Assembly (NCBI GenBank): GCA_951799425.1
Contig: OX637406.1
Coordinates: 29,816,390 to 29,880,389, forward strand
Direction: 5' to 3'
Source: Ilex aquifolium
Taxonomy: Eukaryota; Streptophyta; Magnoliopsida; Aquifoliales; Aquifoliaceae
DNA: 64,000 nt
The translations under genes were made by a program, and so were the position numbers. Position 1 is the first letter of the stretch. Every line of letters begins with the position of its first letter. This document shows positions 22,514 through 33,996 of this stretch, piece after piece. Below the pieces are notes generated by a model, which saw only the letters and a list, made by a program, of their open reading frames with translations, searched no databases and was not told where the DNA came from.

Positions 22514-24393
22514 TGTAAAACCCATGAAAAAATGATTTTTTATGAAAAAGGGAAAAACAGTAATTAGCCTCTACAATACGGGTCAAAAATTCAAAAATTT
22601 CTAGAACTCAGATGACGAAATGGATCTCACCATTGGATTCTTCTCGTGAAATCTAGTTACCCAGTCAATTTTGTTAAATTCTGAGACAATCGGATTTTTT
22701 GCATTTTACGATGCAATTGGGTGCGCGTGACTAAAATAAACGCGACCAGGAATTAATTGTGAAATATGGAGAATAATTTAAACTTAGTTCAAATAAAATA
22801 TATTGAACTTAAAACTGGACGAGATTGAATTGATTCGGGATGAAATCGGATCAGAAAAAGACGGGGCATGTGGCTCAACAAGGGCTAAGTATTTCAAAAG
22901 TATAAAAGGGGAAGAAAAATTAGATTTTCTTCCCCAATCTTCAGCTGGATTTTTCGGAAAAGAGAGGAGGGAGAGAGGAAAGAGAAAAATCAAGGTTCTC
23001 CAATCTTCTCTCTACGATCTAGAGCTAATCTTTTGTCAAATCGCCTCGGGCCAAGAACAAAGATTGTTCTACGCAACGTGAACTACAAAATCATACCAAA
23101 GATAGTGGATTTTGACGAAGTCTCAAGAGTGGGATTTAGCATGTTGGTTTCATTGAAAATGTTATAACATTCTTGGTAGAAATTGTGGAATATAATTATA
23201 TGCTCATGATATAATTGACATTGTGAAAATGGTGTATGTCATGCTACACTCATGATATGATGAACATGATATTGGAATTGTTCATATTGTGCTCATAACA
23301 TGTTGAACATGATGTTGTAATTGCAATTGAAAACTTGATTGCATAATGATATGAAATGCAATGGTTCATTACATTTGCATATGCACAGGAAGCATCGCAT
23401 TCATGGGCATTTGACATGAGTGTGGGTGTGTGTGCATGATTTTGGATCAAACACCATTATTGGTGATTGAGGTGTGGACTCGGGAAGGTTGGACCTAGGT
23501 CCAACTGAGTTTCACGGGTTTCATGGAAAACTTGTGTCGGGTATAGTAAGAAGGGCTAGACTCTCCCTCGGGTGCAAGACCCGATTACTGGTTTATACAC
23601 TTCCGACGGTGAAAGTGCAAAAAAGTGTATTGGTGTACGCGGAACCAGAGGTGGGATACCAAGATCCGTGTCGATGTGGTGGACCGTTGGTGCAAGTCCA
23701 GGAAATCACCTACCCAAGAAAGACACATGATTCATTTTATAAAATAGTCATTGGATGTGCAACATCAATGGTGGGGACTTGGAATGCCCGGACTCATACG
23801 CATGGCAGTGCATGTGTTATGGGAACCGGTGAAGGCTCGGGTTGTATTACGTGTGTGAGTCTCACATCATAACATGGCATGACATTATGACATTCATTCT
23901 TGAAGTTGTATGTTCTTGGATGAATGCTTGTTTGATTGTTGAATTGCATGTGAGCATTTCATATGCATCTAGGTTGGAGAATAGCCTCTTTAGGAGATAC
24001 CCTATTGAGTGTGACTCACCATTTATGGGGACAACATTTCAGGTGAGGGACAAGCGCCGGTGGATGGCTCTCACTTGGGCCCTCATTGATGAGAATGTCG
24101 AGTTGGGGCTTTGAATTACATTTTTTTTTTGTAAAACAAGTGTGTAATTAGTTTATGAACATGTAATATTGTGTAAATGATTGTAAAACGAACTCATATG
24201 AATTATATTTTGTGTAAAATTGGATGTTATATGAGTTTGGGTGGATGTTGTATGAGATTGGATGAGTTATAATTGAAAAATGATTGAATTGGGGGCAAAC
24301 TGGACTCTTCTACATATAGAACGTTGATTATCTACTGGTAGAAGAATTCCAAATAGCTCTTCTACCGGTAGAACGTTGATTATCTACCAGTAG
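22514..24393 (+). mobile_element. K3 solo LTR, left part
   Basis: Starts TGTAAAACCC. The other part is at 36558-36886, ending GGGGCATCACA. The whole LTR (about 2.2 kb without T2) is flanked by a perfect duplication TAGAG at 22509-22513 and 36887-36891, so K3 was a solo LTR or became one around T2. TATAAAAG lies at 22901-22908. K landmarks: tgtcgggtatagtaagaagg near 23534-23553, and acatttcaggtgagggac near 24034-24051. Confidence 0.92.
24300..24393 (+). repeat. ACCGGT palindrome cassette in K3
   Basis: TTCTACCGGTAGAA (14 bp, perfect) at 24360-24373, flanked by degenerate copies atctactggtaga near 24331 and atctaccagtag at 24382-24393, with acgttgatt spacers. T2 inserted right at the end of this cassette: its target duplication agtag is part of the last palindrome. 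Confidence 0.7.
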
Positions 24394-26513
24394 TGTAAAC
24401 CCCCACATGTTTATATTAATATAGTAATGTAATTGTTTGGTAATTCTTATATATGTAATGACCTAAGAATGAACCATATAGATTATAACAGTAGGAATAA
24501 ATACAAGGGAGGCAAATTGATTGTGAAGTTTAAGTTTCGAAGACGTTTAAAAGGTTGTTAGGTAAGTTTCTAAATATTTTTAGGTGAAAATAATATTTCC
24601 ATTGAATCCAGAAGATCAAGAAACCTTGGAAGAGGTAATATGGGGTGTATGAGAGTTAGGAAGTGTTCCGGAGTTAAAACACATTTTAGAAAGAATTCGG
24701 ATAGGAAGAAATTTGACACTACCTTAGTATTTTAGCTATAAATCTTTACTACTAATTCAGATTGATCTGATATTTGGACAGTAGAAACTAGACTTCAAGG
24801 GCTACAAAAGTGTATTTCACAAAACCTTTCTGAATTGGCTTCAAAATAGGTCCAAACACGCGTCCGGACACAAAAAAAACACACATCCGGATGCACCAAA
24901 CCGAGGGCTTCACGTGTTTGGGTGTTTCTCCAATTCTCACCCCATTTCATCAATGCTAACCATAGAGAGGCTTAGGGAGGAAGGAAAGACGGGGAAAAAT
25001 AAGAGATTCAAGTATTGATTTAAGTGGGGAAAGATCAAATCTTCTAGTTCTCACACAAAAGCTAAGGAAGCAAGGTAGGGGTTTCTTCCTATTCTTGTTC
25101 ATTGAGGTTAAGGTTTATATATATGTATGGTTTGACTCTTAATCCTATATATATGCTATGAAATCATTATTTCTTGATACTCTTGTAAAGATTACCATGT
25201 TTTGAAGGAAGCTATGGTGGAATAGCCATGAAATCTCTTTCTATTGTATTGAAAACTCTAGTTTTCAAGAAAAATGGGTTTTTTTCTCTCAATTTTCATT
25301 TGATCTAAATTTCTAAAGTCCTATTCTTGATTAAATCTTGTTTTCATCTAATACTTGATCTTGTTCCAAGAAATTATGATTTTTGTTTTTGGCAAAACCC
25401 TAAAATGTTGATATCGAAATTGTGAAGGTTTTATTGATATGATCTCTTGCATATTTTAATTCCTTTATTAATGTAGTATACTGAGAATGGTACAATTGTG
25501 ATACTTGAATTATAAATGAAAATTGTGATTGACTAAGATTGTGGTTGTTGAGAAAATGTTGGTTTTATCTCTTGTATGGTTTGTTGTAACAGACTTGAAT
25601 TGCCTTCGAGAGCTGTCGTAGAGTGTTAGAGGTTAGTCTATCCCAGTGGGGGTGAGATGGTTTCCTAATACTTGTAGTGGGTTGTTGTTTGTGAGAGCAA
25701 CCACTATTATTCACGTAGGTTCGAGGCTGAGAGATGGTATACCTTTCCTGGGAAGAATTCGTCAATGCCGTGGGAGGCAGTATACGCCCTTCCTAAAGTG
25801 TCTGTGATGTGCCCTGTGGGGAATGATTGAGATTGTGTGGTTGTGATGGGTGAACGAGATAGAATAGTTGTGTAGATTCCTGAGAAGCAACCAACATACA
25901 TGAGAATATGGAATGATGTTACTAAATTATTTATTGGTTTCTTTAATTTCTTGTAAGTTTATTCCTGTCATTGTTTTACTGTATTCCGTGCACTTGAGAT
26001 CATTACAACTATCATGGTTTTATTCTCAAAATCTATATATGCTATTTTTCAAAAGAGACTTGCCATCTTTTATTTGTTTTAAACCCTTGTTCAAGTTTGG
26101 GAGGATTTTCCTACAGAGATTAGTGCTCACCCCCTACAAACAATATTTATTTTCAGATTTTGATTTAGAGGAAGAGCTCAGAGTTGATGAGCAGGTAGCT
26201 TGGGAAACTTAATTGGAGGGAAGCGTGGATCCTGAGGGGGATGTCTAGAATTGTTCTTTTTATGTTCTAGACTAGGAGATTCATTTTGAGATAATGTTCA
26301 TGTTAATATTTTTCATATTCCGCTGCGAGATAATAGTTTGGCATATCCTTTTGGGTGTAATGGCCATGGTTTGACATATTCTTTTGGATGACGTTGTAGA
26401 TATTATGGATGATGAATGAAATTTTTTGTATTTATGGATTTTATTAGTTGCTCTCATGATGTGAATGGTTTTTAAATAGTAATGTCGTCCAAGGGGGATT
26501 TTGGGGCGTTACA
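24394..26513 (+). repeat. T2 5' LTR
   Basis: 2120 bp from TGTAAACCCCC to GGGGCGTTACA. Alignable with the T1 LTR along most of its length, for example cagattttgatttagaggaagagctc..gttgatgagcagg near 26155-26195. Confidence 0.93.
24862..24893 (+). promoter_or_regulatory. TCCGGA palindromes in T2 5' LTR
   Basis: GTCCGGAC (24862-24869) and CATCCGGATG (24884-24893), 468-499 bp from the LTR start, directly after the conserved ttggcttcaaaataggtcc segment. T1, T3 and T4 have ACCGGT palindromes here. The 3' LTR has lost this region in its deletion. Confidence 0.55.
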
Positions 26514-26517
26514 TACT

Positions 26518-26529
26518 TGGTATCAGAAC
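26518..26529 (+). other. Primer binding site of T2
   Basis: tggtatcagaac, an initiator-Met type PBS with one change from the T1 site, four bases after the LTR. Confidence 0.85.
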
Positions 26530-26702
26530 CTAGGAATTAGGTCTTACATGGGAGCTGTAGGTTATGGATTACCACTACAGAAGTAGGAGTAGGTTGAATG
26601 AATTGTTGATTTAAATTTTACACAAGCCTTATGCTTTGGATTAAAGTGATAGTTAGGATGTCTTGCACATCAAGGAAAATAAATTGTAAATTGATGTGCA
26701 GG

Positions 26703-27762
26703 ATGGACGGTGAATGTGGACGTGGGCGTGGTCATGGAGGTCAAGCAAACCCACCACCACCATCACCTCCCGATGCCATGAATGGCATTTATCAATGCCT
26801 AAGGGAGCTAACCACTTTGGTACAACACACCAGAATGGGAACAACAACCATAACGGGGGGTTCATCCATTAGCTCATGCACCGGGCAACGGGGACAAAAA
26901 TTGAAGGATGGTAGTTCTTCGAGAATTTTTTAGGCAACGTCCGCCTACTTTCGAAGGAAGCCCACACCCTTTGGATATGGATAGGTGGATTAGTCGAGTG
27001 AAGAAAATGTGTGATGGCATGGGAGTTGCTGAGGATCTTCAGGTTGGCTTAGCTACATATCTATTAGAGGGGGAGGCAGACCATTGGTGGGACTCGGTGA
27101 AGAGAAGAAGGAACACTGATGCGCTTACCTGGGAGGAGTTTGATCAAATCTTCCAAAACAAATATTTTCCTGAATCAGTCAGGGACAAGATGAGTGCAGA
27201 TTTTCTCGCTCTACGACAAGGTAGCATGACGGTGGCGGAGTATGAGAGAAAGTTCGACGAGCTATCCCGCTATGCTACGGAGTTCATATCTAATGAGGCT
27301 AGGAGGGCTAAACGATTCGAGCAGGGCTTGAGGCCTTCCATCAGGGAGAAACTTGTGGCTCACAAGATCCGAGACTATGGGGATCTAGTTGACAGGGCCG
27401 CATTGGTAGAGAGAGACACCGAAGACAACCAACGACGACAGAACTTCGCGAGGAGAGGTTCGATCCGAACGGGTGCTAGCAGCAGTGGAGTGCAGAGGGT
27501 GGCACCATACCGTCACCTAGACCAGGTGGTTGGACAGAGACTTCAGACAATTCGAGGAGATGGGGTTACTCAGAATAGAGCAGGCACTGACCCGCGTCAA
27601 TGCTTCGCATGTGGAGGTTTTGGGCACTTCAAAAATAACTGCCCATCATTTTTAACAAAGACTAATCAAGCAGCAGGACAAGTAAATGCAAACAAGCCAC
27701 CACTACAGAAGCCACTACAGCAGAGACCGTTAGGAGCTCTAGCCCCAGGCGGTGCCAACTAG
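26703..27762 (+). pseudogene. gag: T2 gag (frameshifted)
   Basis: ATG 26703 opens a Gly/Arg-rich, Pro-rich N-terminus (MDGECGRGRGHGG). A 2-bp gain in an acac run near 26825 and further changes shift it, and the main gag domain reads in another frame from about 26908 to 27762. Domains: the capsid-like retrotransposon gag domain (WISRVKKMCDGMGV to LVDRAALVERD), then one CCHC knuckle CFACGGFGHFKNNC near 27601-27642. The stop TAG at 27760-27762 stands where T1 has CAA, so the original protein continued into protease. Gag would have assembled cytoplasmic particles. This copy cannot encode a full-length product. Confidence 0.9.
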
Positions 27763-28031
27763 GGAAGAGTGTTTGCTTTGACCCAACCGGAGGAAGACGT
27801 TTCGAATGCAGTTGTGGAAGGTATCCTTCTTCTTTATAATTCTTGGGGCCGAATTTTATTTGATCCCGGTGCGACTCATTCATTCATATGCACTATATAT
27901 GCTTTTAATTTGGGATTGGAATTTGAGAAGTTAGAACATGTCTTGAGTATTGACATGCCTACGGGAGAACGGTTGGATACTAGAAGGGTGTGTAGAGGTT
28001 GAGTGCTTCGAATTGGGGAGCAAGAATTGAT
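27763..28031 (+). pseudogene. T2 aspartic protease
   Basis: In frame with gag past the TAG. Contains the active-site region LFDPGATHSF near 27859-27888 (D-[PST]-G-A type) and ends at TGA 28000. A further frame change joins it to the reverse transcriptase frame at about 28035, where the flap-side [10 protein letters not shown] motif appears. It would have processed the polyprotein. Confidence 0.8.
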
Positions 28032-28037
28032 TGAGAT

Positions 28038-30092
28038 TTGGTTGCATTAGACATGAAGGGGTATGACATAATATTTGGGATGAACTTGTTGTCCACTTTT
28101 CGTGCGGTAATGGATTATTTTTGCAAGCGAATTTCATTTCAATTACTGGGAGGGGTAGTTTTCAGCTTCATTAATGATCAAAATTCTTCCCATCCATTTC
28201 CCACTATGGAAAATATATTCTTGAAAGCTAAGGCAAGGAGCAATTTGAGTTTCTTGGCCAGCTTAATGGGAGATGATCGGGATAAATTCCATGCGGACGT
28301 GGTGTTGATAGTATCGGATTTTCTGGATGTCTTCCCAGATGAACTACTCGGGTTACCCCCACAGAGAGAGATTGAGTTTAAGATTGATCTCTATCTGGGA
28401 ACCGAACCCATATCCATTGCTCCCTATTGGATGGCACCTTTGGAGTTAAAGGAGTTAAGGAAGCAGTTGGACCATCTCTTGACTATTGGGTTTATCCGTT
28501 TAAGCACTTCACCTTGGGGAGCCCCGGTCCTCTTTGTGAAGAAGTATGATGAAACACTTCGGTTATGCACGGACTACCAAAGGTTGAATCGAGTGACAGT
28601 GAAGAACAAATATCCATTGCCACGAATTGATGATTTATTCGATCAGCCGAGGGGTTCTAAGTATTACTCCAAGATTGATCTTCGCACAGGGTACCATCAA
28701 CTGCGGATCAAGGAGGAGGATATTCCTAAGATAGCTTTTCGTACCCGGTATGGTCATTTCGAATATACGATAATGCCGTTTGGACTGACTAATGCTCCTG
28801 CAGCCTTCATGGATTTGATGCACAGGGTATTCCGGTCGTATCTAGATCAGTTTGTCATTATGTTTATTGATAACATATTAATCTATTCATGGATACAAGG
28901 GGAACATGAACACCATCTTTCGGTAGTGCTTCAGACCTTGAGAGAGCATAAGTTATATGCTAAGATGAGTAAATGCGAGTTTTGGATGAAGAAAGTGAAA
29001 TTCTTTGTCCATGTTGTGTCAGAACAAGGTGTAGTTGTTGACCCCGCAAAGATTGAAGCAGTGATGAAGTGGGAACCACCGAAGAATGTGACCGAAGTAC
29101 GTAGTTTCCTGGGCTTAGCAGGCTACAATCGAAGATTTGTGGAAGGGTTCTCAAAGCTAGTGATGCCGATGACCCACTTTACGAAGAAGGGAGAAAGATT
29201 CTTGTGGACTCAAGAGTGTGAGCTAGCCTTTCGCACCTTGAAGGAAAGGTTGACAACAGCTCCTGTCCTCATTATTCCGAGCAGTGGGGAAGGATACGAT
29301 GTTTACACAGATGCTTCGTTACGAGGCTTGGGATGTGTGCTAATGCAGGGAGGTAAGGTAGTTGCTTATGGCTCGAGACAACTAAAGATTCGTGAGCAGA
29401 ACTATCCCACTCATGACTTGGAGCTTGCCGTTGTGGTTTTTACTCTTAAGTTGTGGAGGTGTTACCTATATGGAGAAAAGTTTCAAGTGTTTTCAGATCA
29501 TAAGAGCCTCAAGTATATATTCACACATAAAGACTTGAATCTTCGGCAAAGAAGGTGGATTGAATATCTAGAAGACTACGATTTCACACTCAACTACCAT
29601 CCAGGGAAGGCAAATGTAGTCGCAGATGCACAGAGCAGAAAGTCTAGGGGTGAAATCAATGTTCTTGCTGTGAATAGGTGGAAGATGATTGATGCTTTGG
29701 AGAAATTTGATTTATTGGTGGATAGACAGGAAGATCGACCATGTTTATTGAATCTTGTAGCTCAACCAATTCTCCGACAAAGGATTATGGAGTTGCAACG
29801 ATTAGATACAGAGTTGGGAACTATCCGGGGTAGATTGGAGAGGAATGAGGTTGTTGAACACTGGTCTATACATAATGATGAGTTACGGTTTCGTGGAAGA
29901 CTATGTGTACCAAACAATGACCAATTAAGGGAAGAAGTGTTGGGTGAGTGCCATCGTTCAAAATTCTCCATACATCCGGGTAGTACTAAGATGTATAGAG
30001 ACATGAAACATGAATATTGGTGGAAAGAGATGAAACAAGACGTGGCTAAGTACGTTGTAAAGTGCGTGGTGTGTCAGCAGGTGAAGGTGGAG
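28038..30092 (+). pseudogene. pol: T2 reverse transcriptase, RNase H and integrase zinc finger
   Basis: A single open frame of about 684 codons, read up to the S1 insertion. The protease tail [10 protein letters not shown] is followed by the reverse transcriptase ([43 protein letters not shown]). The catalytic YxDD-type box reads [10 protein letters not shown]: the second Asp is Asn (codon AAC at 28872-28874), which should abolish activity. RNase H shows [11 protein letters not shown] near 29304-29336, SDHKSLKYI and the [14 protein letters not shown] end. The integrase HHCC zinc finger follows ([12 protein letters not shown] ... CVVCQQ). The frame enters S1 and stops after one codon. Confidence 0.95.
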
Positions 30093-31973
30093 TGATTGAT
30101 TGGTAATTACGTCGTTCCTAACCTCGTAACATCACCCTCACCCTCAATGTGTGTATGTGGCTTATAGTGATGGGGGAGTGTCACTCTCCCTCCGGATGAT
30201 GCAAGAATATAGGAAACAACAACAAAATGGATGTGAATGGAAATGAACAAAATATGTGGAATGAAATGCGGGTGTGAACAAAAGCGCTCCCCAATCGCAA
30301 GGAGTCTTTCGTTGTCGGTGTTTTACTTGGAAGAGTATTCCAAGGTCGTCTCCTCAGGGAAGGAAAGGGAGTTTTGTGAAAGTGATTTTGCAAAAGTGAA
30401 AAGAAAGTGTAAAATCTTGTATTTGTGTTTTGGTGAGTTTTGTTCAAAATGAAAATGCAAGAAAGCAAGTGTTGGCTAATCCAAAGGGTTCATTCCAATG
30501 TGAATACCAAATCAACTCAAAGCCTTCCTCCGATTGAGCATGAATGAACGATTGATTCGGGGGAAGCTAGGGACGAGATTGGTTAGTATCTAAACATAAA
30601 CCGTGACTAGGCCTACGAAATATCAAAGGCTCACCAACTCATCCACTCTCAACCCCGTCAAACCGAACCATTTGACTTTAAAGGGAGGAATGAAGAAGAG
30701 TTGAAAATGGTATCCCCAAGAGGAATTTTCCCTTGGATTAACCAACTTAAATCCTAGCTACTCATATTAAAAATGCAAGACAAGCATAATGTAGATGGAC
30801 ATGGAAGAGAAATGGAGATTTAAAGCATGAAACTTAACTTGAAGCAAGAAATCTAAAGCTATGAAGGAAAATATACAATACCCATTTCAAAGCAAGAAAT
30901 TGAAGAACTAGCTACAACAATGGTGAAATCTAAAATGTAGTATTAAACTTGAAATGTACTTGAAGTAAATGACATTAAAGACATTAAGTGGAGATTACAA
31001 GATCCTTACATTAAACTACAAGTGAAAGAGTGGAAGAAAAATGCAAAAACGTCACTTTGAGCACTATTCATCATCTTCCCCCTTGGAGCTTTCTATATCT
31101 AATCCTAAGCTTAGGTAGCCAACTCCCTATACAAGCTTGTAATGTTTAATATATGGAGCGTAGAGACATGCATTTTCGTGCATGGTGGTCCCCCCAAGGT
31201 GTGTGCAAAGCCACCCATCAAGAGGGGGCTGAGTTGATGGGTCTTGACAGGCTAGCCTGCAACCCCATATGGCAGCCCACTTCTCTCTCCTCTTCATTCA
31301 ATGCCAAGCCTCCAAAATCTTCCATTTGTGTAAGGGAGGCATGGTTGTAGGGATAAAATGTCAGGCTAGGCGTGGGAGAAGTGTAGGTGGGACCCCCAAG
31401 CAAGTGGGGCTGAGTTGCAGGAGCATCGGGGCTGCTTCAGGGGAGTGTACCGGTACGCGTACCGGTACCCCGAATACCAGAAACTTCGGCGTACCGGTAC
31501 GCGTACCGGTACCCTCTTTTCTGCTCTGGACAACTGTTGGTAGAATCGGCATAACTTTTGATCCAACCGTTGGATTGGGCTGAAAGTTTGACAAAAAATA
31601 GAAGACACCCAGATCTACAACTTTCATGTTTTGAACTTTTTCAAATTCTGAGTATATCATGGTCAAAATGGAGGAACTCCGAGGCAGTACTTCCAAACGA
31701 TGTGGCTGCTGATGCCCTTGTTCCCAAGCACCAATGCCTTCTTGATTTCTTCACTTTTAAGCCTCCAATTCTTCATGTATTGTGTCCATGCCTTCACCAC
31801 ACATCCAACATAGTTGCAATGTCCTAAAATACATGATTTAAGCAATAAAAACTTGCAACATCAAAATATCAACATTGTTCATAATTTCGGCTAACTCTAA
31901 GTACTTAAATGCAAAAGTTGAGTTAAAATGCATGTAATGAGCCCTTCAAATATGCAATATTATGTGCTCATCA
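30093..31973 (-). mobile_element. S1, solo LTR of S family inside T2 integrase
   Basis: 1881 bp, TGATTGATTGG...CATCA on the plus strand, flanked by a perfect duplication TGGAG (30088-30092 and 31974-31978) that falls between the integrase zinc finger and core. It is the reverse complement of S2 (33997-35891). The sense-strand LTR end carries the Athila/Tat-like motif ccctgaggagacgacctt.., here with small changes near 30320-30365, so the family is probably non-chromovirus Ty3/gypsy. No coding sequence. Confidence 0.92.
31447..31512 (-). repeat. Paired 22-bp ACCGGT palindromes in S1
   Basis: Two perfect 22-bp palindromes at 31447-31468 and 31491-31512. Each is two GTACCGGTAC units joined by GC. 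They lie 461-526 bp from the S1 LTR start. S2, S3 and S4 have different palindromes at the same offset. Confidence 0.75.
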
Positions 31974-31978
31974 TGGAG

Positions 31979-33088
31979 CATCAAAAGCCCAGAGGATTAC
32001 TACAGTCCTTGCCTATCCGAGAGTGGAAGTGGGATCGCATCACCATGGATTTCGTGTTTGGTTTACCACGTACATCACGAGGGCATAATGCTGTATGGGT
32101 CATTATAGATAGACTCACCAAGTCCGCTCATTTCTTGAGTATGAAGACCACTGACACTTTATAGACCTTGAGGAAGCTTTATATTTGTGAGATTGTTAGA
32201 TTACATGGAGTTCCACTCTCTATTGTGTCAGATCGTGATTCTCGTTTTGTGGCGCAATTTTGGCAAAGTCTACAACGAGTTATGGGGACAGAGTTGCACT
32301 TTAGCACCGCCTTTCATCCTCAAACGGATGGCCAATCCGAGAGGGTGATACAGATTTTGGAGGATATGTTACGTGCTTGTGTGTTGGACTTCAAGGGAAG
32401 TTGGAGTGATCATTTGCCGTTGGTGGAATTTGCATATAACAATAGTTTTCAATCTAGCATTGGCATGGCGCCTTATGAGGCATTGTATGGAAGACCATGT
32501 AGGTCCTCGACTTGTTGGTTGGAAGTTGGAAAGAGTAGCTTGTTTGGGCCAGAAATTGTTCGGGAGACTACAGAGAAAATTCAACTCATCCGGGAGAGAC
32601 TACGCATGGCACAAAGTAGACAAAAAAGCTATGTGGATAGAAGACAAAGACCCTTGGCATTCCAAGAGGGGGACTATGTGTTCCTCAAGGTGTCACCCAA
32701 AAAGGGAGTATTTAGATTTGGCAAGAAGGAAAAATTAGCTCCAAGGTACATCAGACCATTTGAAGTGATCAAAGCGGTAAGCAAAGTGGCGTATCAACTT
32801 CGGTTACCAGCTCAGTTGTCAGGGGTACATGACGTGTTCCATGTGTCAATATTAAGGAAGTGTCAATCAGATACAACTCATGTCGTAGATTTAGAGGGAA
32901 TTGAAATTCAAGATGGAGCAACATATGAACAACAACCGGTGAAGATTCTCGATACCAAGGAGAAGGTTCTTCGCAATAAAGTAATCCAATTGGTGAAAGT
33001 CTTGTGGCAACATCATGGGGTGGAGGAAGCTACCTGGGAACCAGAGCTGGAGATGCGAGAGAAATACCCTCATTTGTTCTCTACTTAA
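31979..33088 (+). pseudogene. pol: T2 integrase core, C-terminal domain and chromodomain
   Basis: Resumes exactly after the S1 duplication. The DDE catalytic core is readable: the first Asp in [14 protein letters not shown] near 32031-32072, the second in VSDRDSRF near 32226-32249, and Glu in HPQTDGQSERVIQILED near 32310-32365. A TAG at 32162-32164 interrupts it. Then come the GPF/Y-like region (here IRPFEVIKAVSKVAYQLRLP) and a C-terminal chromodomain (VLRNKVIQLVKVLWQHHGVE). It ends TAA at 33086. Integrase inserts element cDNA, and the chromodomain is typical of Tekay/Del chromoviruses. Confidence 0.93.
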
Positions 33089-33116
33089 GGTAAGTTTCGA
33101 GGACGAAACATTCTTT

Positions 33117-33129
33117 AAGGGGGGTGGAT
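33117..33129 (+). other. Polypurine tract of T2
   Basis: aaggggggtggat immediately before the 3' LTR, identical to that of T1. Confidence 0.9.
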
Positions 33130-33996
33130 TGTAAACCCCCATATGTTTATATTAATACAGTAATGTAATTGTTTGGTAATTCTTATATATGTAATGACCT
33201 AAGAATGAACCATATAGATTGTAACAGTAGGAATAAATACGAGGGAGGCAAATTGAGTGTGAAGTTTAATTTTCGAAGGCGTTTAAACTTGGGAAAGGTT
33301 GTTAGGTAAGTTTCTAAATATTTTTAGGTTAAAATAAGATTTCCATTGAATCTGGAAGATCGAGAAACCTTGGGAGAGGTAATATGGGGTGTATGAGAGT
33401 TAGGAAGTGTTCTGGAGTTAAAACACATTTTAGAAAGAATTCGGATAGGAAGAAATTTGACACTACCTTAGTATTTTAGCTATAAATCTTTACTCCTAAC
33501 TCCGATTGATCTGATTTTTGGACAGTAGAAATTAGACTTCAAAATGTTGATATCGAAATTGTGAAGGTTTTATTGATATGATCTCTTGCATATTTTAATT
33601 CCTTTATTATTGTAGTATATTGAGAATGGTACAATTGTGATACTTGAATTATAAATGAAAATTGTGATTGACTAAGATTGTGGTTGTTGAGAAAATGTTG
33701 GTTTTATCTCTTGTATGGTTTGTTGTGACGGACTTGAATTGCCTTCGAGAGCTGCCGTAGAGTGTTAAATGTTAGTCTATCCCAGTGGGGGTGAGATGGT
33801 TTCCTAACACTTGTAGTTGATTGTTGTTTGTGAGAGCAACCACTATTGTTCACGTAGGTTCAAGGCTGAGGGATGGTATACCTTTCCTAGGAAGGATTCG
33901 TCAATACCGTGGGAGACGGTATACACCCTTCCTAAAGTGTCTGTGATGTGCCCTGCGGGGAATGATTGAGATTGTGTGGTTGTGATGGGTGAACGA
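33130..33996 (+). repeat. T2 3' LTR, part 1 (with internal deletion)
   Basis: Begins TGTAAACCCCC. At about 33540 the sequence jumps from the position equivalent to 24793 to that of 25402, a loss of about 600 bp across a 2-bp microhomology that removes the palindromes and the promoter region. It ends in aacga (33992-33996), the S2 target duplication. Confidence 0.9.

Noticed and set aside
23474-23872. 132-codon open frames in K LTRs (also 2256-2654 and 50376-50615)
   Set aside because: Different K copies are open in different frames or strands over the homologous segment, so no conserved protein.
31361-31696. Overlapping frames with VPVRVPV / RYAYRY repeats, and similar ones at 39124-39406
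   Set aside because: Low-complexity translations of the ACCGGT palindrome arrays.
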